Positions 60,643-64,000 of a stretch of DNA of 64,000 bases are shown in pieces. This stretch comes from Sphingobium terrigena. Lineage in GTDB: Bacteria > Pseudomonadota > Alphaproteobacteria > Sphingomonadales > Sphingomonadaceae. Position 1 is the first letter of the stretch; the number at the start of each line of letters is the position of its first letter. The stretch is taken from assembly GCF_003591655.1 (NCBI RefSeq), contig NZ_QVRA01000018.1, positions 21,140-85,139 on the forward strand, read 5' to 3'. The position numbers were made by a program, and so were the translations under genes. The notes under the pieces are model-generated. The model was not told where the DNA came from, made no database searches, and saw nothing but the letters and a program-made list of their open reading frames with translations.

Positions 60643-61344
60643 ATGACGCAGGCCCAGCCGGCGAGCGCGCCGCCGCGCCTTTACAGCCAGACCGATCATG
60701 ATGATCGGGGCAATTTCCACTATGATGGCGATCTCTATCGTCCCGGCGAAGCGCTTCCCGCGCTCTGTGCCAGGATCGAAAACCACCTCCATAGCCTCAT
60801 CGGGGATACCCGATTCACCAGCCGCGGCGAGCGCTATTCCGGCGGTCGGAAGGTGACAGTCGAGCTTCTCGATTCGCCTGTGGACCTCACTGACGAATCC
60901 GAGCGCCGCGCCTTCACTATTATGGTGCGAGACGAGATCGAACGCTTCGGTTTCACCCGATCCAACTTCTACCAGGACTATCTGCAATGCGCGTTCCATT
61001 CAGACGTGCAAATCGGCAAAGCCTATTGGTCGGCGCTCGCCGCAAGACGCGGCAAAGCCAATAAGGTCGAGCCGCTGGTTTCGCTCGCGGCATTCAAGCG
61101 CCGCATCAAGCCCGGCGACCGCCTGAAACTCGTCGCCGCACCCGACGGACACCGTGCCATCGGGACGACCAGATCCATAAAAGCCGTCCGCTCCGGCGAT
61201 CTCATTTTCGAGGGCAATGTCTATCTCGACTTCCCGCGCGCCGCCGGCTTCGCCTGCGATGGCCGGCTCGTCCGGATCGCCAATGGGAATGAGCACGAAC
61301 CCGATCGGCATCTTCTCTACGAGTGGATACCAGCGGAGCAGTGA
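60643..61344 (+). CDS. Hypothetical protein, backbone module
   Basis: A 233-residue protein (RLYSQTDHDDRGNFHYDGDL; ALAARRGKANKVEPLVSLAA; LKLVAAPDGHRAIGTTRSIK). The C-terminal half could be a small beta-rich domain. AAAAGGG lies before the ATG. Family not recognised. Confidence 0.65.
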   Translation: MTQAQPASAPPRLYSQTDHDDRGNFHYDGDLYRPGEALPALCARIENHLHSLIGDTRFTSRGERYSGGRKVTVELLDSPVDLTDESERRAFTIMVRDEIERFGFTRSNFYQDYLQCAFHSDVQIGKAYWSALAARRGKANKVEPLVSLAAFKRRIKPGDRLKLVAAPDGHRAIGTTRSIKAVRSGDLIFEGNVYLDFPRAAGFACDGRLVRIANGNEHEPDRHLLYEWIPAEQ

Positions 61345-61491
61345 TCGCTCGGCCGTTCCGCCGCCAAGCATTTACGTCGCGATCCAGTCCCGTCCGCACT
61401 GGGCGGTTGTCCCCTCGGACTTTGCGGCCTCGAACGCGCGCCCGCGCAATCCGCGCTCCCTCTCTTCGACTGACACTATCGGAGAACCGTC

Positions 61492-61965
61492 ATGACCGAA
61501 CCGGACGACGCCATGTGGCGCGCCCTTGTCGATTTCCGCGCGCGCCACGGACGTCGCTGGAAGGAAACGCTGTCGATCAAATGGATGAACGGCGGTGACG
61601 ATTACGAACCCTTTGGCAGCTCGCTCAGGATGGTCCGCAACCATCTCGGGCCATCCTGGCTACGCGATCTCAAAAAGGCGACGCTCGACGCGGCCGCGCG
61701 CAGGTTGGCCGTACTCGACCGCTTGCCCGAGATGTGCGCGACCCATCTTCCTGAGACGGGCGAACCGATCGTCATCAAACGCGGCGAAACCGGCTATTGG
61801 CCGCTACCCGATGGCATGACCGTCGATCGGATCAACACGACCTTCGAGGCGAGGCCGGCCCAGCTCGCGGCCATGCTAGCCGGCTCCATGTTCGGCTGGG
61901 ACATACCGGGCGCTGACCCCGATCGCTATGACGACGACGGCCGCCCGATGTCGCGCGACGTCTGA
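61492..61965 (+). CDS. Hypothetical protein, backbone module
   Basis: A 157-residue protein beginning MTEPDDAMWRALVDFRARHG. The Trp/Arg-rich start (RWKETLSIKWMNGGDDYEPF) is followed by a helical middle and an acidic end. CGGAGAAC precedes the ATG. It lies five bases before the DpdA-like gene, suggesting a functional link. Family not recognised. Confidence 0.65.
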   Translation: MTEPDDAMWRALVDFRARHGRRWKETLSIKWMNGGDDYEPFGSSLRMVRNHLGPSWLRDLKKATLDAAARRLAVLDRLPEMCATHLPETGEPIVIKRGETGYWPLPDGMTVDRINTTFEARPAQLAAMLAGSMFGWDIPGADPDRYDDDGRPMSRDV

Positions 61966-61970
61966 CCCTC

Positions 61971-62975
61971 ATGGCCATCGAGGTGATCGTCGGACTTCCC
62001 GGACTCTCGGAAGGTCCGCTGCTCGATCGCGCCCGAGCCATGCAGGTGCCCGTCCTGGTCTCGGCGAACAGCTTTTCGCGCTGGGACCGGCGCAACGGCA
62101 CCCGCGAGTGGCGCGGATGGCGGTTGGGATCACTCGCCAACGCACACGGCCTGGCATCGATCGATCTCGACAGCGCCGGCTTCGTGCTGGCGGTTCGCGA
62201 ACGCGGCATCCCCTGGACCATCGACGATTACATTGCGCTTGCCTCAAGCCATCCATTCCGGCGCTTCGCCAGCCTCGATCTGTGCGTCGAACAAGCAGTC
62301 GCGCATGATCGAGACGAGGTCCTCGACCGGATCGCCCGTACGATCCAGCTCAATCGCGCCTGTCACATACGCGCATGCGACGCCGGCATCGCGCACCGCT
62401 TCATGCCGGTCGTACAGGGCCGTCTCCCAGAGGACTATATCCGATCCTTCGAGGCGATCGCCGACCTCATCCAACTCGGCCAACCTCTCGGCGTCGGCTC
62501 GATGTGCCGCCGCCATCTTCACGGCCCCGAAGGGTTGATCGCCGTCATCGAACTCCTGGATCGCCGCCTCCCAAAGACATTGCAGCTTCATCTCTTCGGC
62601 GTGAAGGGAAGTGCGCTTCCATCGCTCGCTGCCTTCGGCGATCGCGTCGCCAGCATCGACAGCCAGGCCTATGGGGTCGCGGCCCGTCAATCCGCACTCA
62701 TGTCCGGACAATCGAAGACCAACCGCTTCGTCGCCGATCATATGGCGCGTTGGACAGGCCGCCAGCTCGATCGCCTGCGCGAGCCCGTTCGGGCAGTTCA
62801 ACAGATGCTCGATCTGCCAATCGGCCAACCACGAAACTCCGATCCCTGGGAACAGGCCCTTACCAGCGCACGCCAGCAAATCCGCGACCTCATTGAGCAA
62901 GGCGAGATCGGCTTCGAGCAAATCACCGAAGCCTGGGTGGTCGAATGGGCTGCCGACCTTCTGAACGCGGCCTGA
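61971..62975 (+). CDS. tRNA-guanine transglycosylase/DpdA-like protein
   Basis: A 334-residue protein with the landmarks of the TGT fold. LASIDLDSAGF (Asp67) matches the TGT substrate motif DSGGFQ. MPVVQG (145-150) matches the 'IVQGG' strand. LGVGSMCRRH (173-182) fits the guanine-binding loop. QLHLFGVK (205-212) precedes ASIDSQAYG, where Asp230 takes the place of the TGT nucleophile aspartate. It resembles plasmid and phage DpdA-like base-exchange proteins (DUF7221-type annotation) more than housekeeping Tgt: the PTR of the catalytic loop and the CxCxxC zinc site are absent. The target nucleic acid is unknown. Confidence 0.72.
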   Translation: MAIEVIVGLPGLSEGPLLDRARAMQVPVLVSANSFSRWDRRNGTREWRGWRLGSLANAHGLASIDLDSAGFVLAVRERGIPWTIDDYIALASSHPFRRFASLDLCVEQAVAHDRDEVLDRIARTIQLNRACHIRACDAGIAHRFMPVVQGRLPEDYIRSFEAIADLIQLGQPLGVGSMCRRHLHGPEGLIAVIELLDRRLPKTLQLHLFGVKGSALPSLAAFGDRVASIDSQAYGVAARQSALMSGQSKTNRFVADHMARWTGRQLDRLREPVRAVQQMLDLPIGQPRNSDPWEQALTSARQQIRDLIEQGEIGFEQITEAWVVEWAADLLNAA

Positions 62976-63066
62976 CCACCGGGAAGGGGAGGAGGGGGCG
63001 AGGTTACGGCGCGGGTCGGTGATTCCTTGTCACCTCCCCCAACCGTCCATCATCAGGAGAACTCCC
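62976..63066 (+). promoter_or_regulatory. Purine-rich leader of DUF932 gene
   Basis: GGGAAGGGGAGGAGGGGG (62981-62998) lies 86 bases before the DUF932 ATG, followed by a conventional CAGGAGAA ribosome site. It is one of five similar tracts in the window. Confidence 0.45.
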
Positions 63067-63909
63067 ATGGCCAGTCTCGCTCCGACCGCCGACCGTCCCG
63101 TCAGCGGCGCCTACCGTGTCGACATCTCGCGCGGCCGCAATATCGGTCGCGTGTCTTCCGAATGGTTCTCGCGGCCCGACGACGAGAAATTCCTGTCCCT
63201 GACCGAGCTGTACGACAGCGTCCGTTCCCGCGCGGATCGCGCCACCACGCGCGTTGTCGAGAGCAAGTCCGTTCGCGTCGAAGCGCGCAGCGAGGATCCC
63301 GAACGGCTTTCGCTCATCGTCCCTGGCGATGATCGGCCCGTGGCACCCACCAACTGGTCCTTCGGCCAGCTATCGAGCCTCGTCGGAGCACCGGCATCCT
63401 ATCTGCGCACGCTCCCGGCGGCGCTGGCCGGCATCAATCTTCAGCATGGCCTCCTCTCCCACCGCGGTGAACAGGTGAAGATGCTCCAAACGGAAGATGG
63501 GCGCACCGAACTGCGCGCCGTCACCGGCCCCGATTATGGCCGCATCTGGGATCATGAGCTTGTCGGCGCCGTCATGAAAATCGCCGGGGACGGCGTATCC
63601 GACACGCGCTGGAAAGTGCCGGGCGTTCTCGACTGGTCGAGCATGCGCTACAATCCCTATGTCGATGTCAGCCTGGAGACGACGACGCTCTATGCATCCG
63701 ATCGCGACGTCTTCCTCTTCCTGGTGGACGATACCCACCCGATAGAAGCGGGCCGGCTGCCCAATGGCGATCCCGATCTTTACTTTCGCGGCTTTTATTG
63801 TTGGAACTCAGAAGTTGGCTCCAAGACATTGGGAATGGCTACGTTTTACCTACGCGCGGTGTGCATGAATCGCAACTTGTGGGTGCGCCATGGTGGCGCG
63901 ATCAATTGA
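63067..63909 (+). pseudogene. DUF932 protein gene, interrupted
   Basis: The 272 residues before the break match plasmid DUF932 proteins: WSFGQLSSLVGAPASYLRTL, TELRAVTGPDYGRIWDHELV, DRDVFLFLVDDTHPIEAG, FRGFYCWNSEVGSKTLGMAT and CMNRNLW. The family goes on for roughly 130 residues after RNLWG. Here the match stops exactly after TGG (63880-63882), and the frame ends nine codons later. Base composition of the last 100 coding bases is less GC-rich than upstream. The cut coincides with a probable group II intron start. Confidence 0.75.
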
Positions 63910-64000
63910 GTGAAGGATGACTTCTCAGGAAACCAAGAACAGCCTGATGCTCACCCGACTTACCTTGGCCAGCAATGGCTGCGACCGTGAAAACGGCAGG
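63883..64000 (+). mobile_element. Probable 5' end of a group II intron (continues beyond window)
   Basis: The sequence right after the DUF932 break begins GTGCG, the consensus 5' end of group II introns. It folds at once into a perfect hairpin (GCGCCA-TGG-TGGCGC, 63885-63899), then GATCAATTGAGTGAAGGATG, in keeping with domain I of bacterial introns. No protein is encoded in this stretch. The reverse transcriptase gene and domain V would lie outside the window, so this remains provisional. Confidence 0.55.

Noticed and set aside
1..64000. tRNA, rRNA or CRISPR arrays
   Set aside because: None seen: no cloverleaf, no rRNA core sequence, no evenly spaced repeats.

Overview
The window looks like part of a conjugative plasmid or integrative conjugative element of a GC-rich alphaproteobacterium, most likely a member of the Sphingomonadaceae (Sphingobium, Novosphingobium, Sphingopyxis or a relative). 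The grounds are the F-type transfer genes, a lasso-peptide locus with an isopeptidase and a TonB receptor, a MucR regulator with the SMIDGK motif, and a backbone of ParB-like, strawberry-notch and DUF932 genes. This is recognition by eye; no database search was possible.

Layout. (1) 1-7701, plus strand: a lipid or alcohol catabolic block. It holds the end of a GMC oxidoreductase, an OmpW-like porin, a thiolase, an internally deleted hydroxyacyl-CoA dehydrogenase/hydratase, an acyl-CoA dehydrogenase and an acyl-CoA ligase. (2) 7696-11003: a transposase scrap, a LuxR-type receptor, a small SGNH hydrolase, and a two-helix membrane protein whose last codons are displaced by a complete IS5-family element (9807-10999, CTAG target duplication). 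(3) 11020-33311, minus strand: one long F-type conjugation operon. In transcription order it runs: small secreted protein, DsbC, traA, L, E, K, B, V, C, three small membrane proteins, traW, U, a two-gene TraN, trbC, S26 peptidase, traF, a TrbB-like protein, traH, traG. No relaxase, coupling protein or oriT was recognised. (4) 33312-35288: a divergent control region with paired 14-bp dyads, a small protein, and XRE and GntR regulators. (5) 35345-44420: a complete lasso-peptide system. It has a 45-residue precursor gene, B and C maturation enzymes, and on the opposite strand an isopeptidase, TonB receptor, FecR anti-sigma and FecI-type sigma genes. (6) 44421-48367: an XRE regulator behind a start-site hairpin, a winged-helix regulator, a luxI-phyH pair, a sigma-region-4-like protein and a small conserved protein. 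(7) 48614-64000: maintenance or accessory backbone. It has a Toprim primase-like protein, a ParB-like protein, a methyltransferase/strawberry-notch helicase fusion, a Phd-like antitoxin, VapBC, a WYL-like protein, MucR, seven small unknown genes, a tRNA-guanine-transglycosylase/DpdA-like protein, and a DUF932 gene that seems to be cut by the 5' end of a group II intron.

How it fits together. The transfer operon builds a cysteine-rich F-type apparatus supported by three thioredoxin-fold proteins. The lasso system most likely works as a closed loop: peptide made by A, B and C, taken up by the TonB receptor, sensed through FecR/FecI and linearised by the isopeptidase. An acyl-homoserine-lactone synthase lies 38 kb from the only LuxR receptor in view, so quorum sensing may be linked to this element. 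The backbone genes at the right-hand end share purine-rich leaders, which suggests common control.
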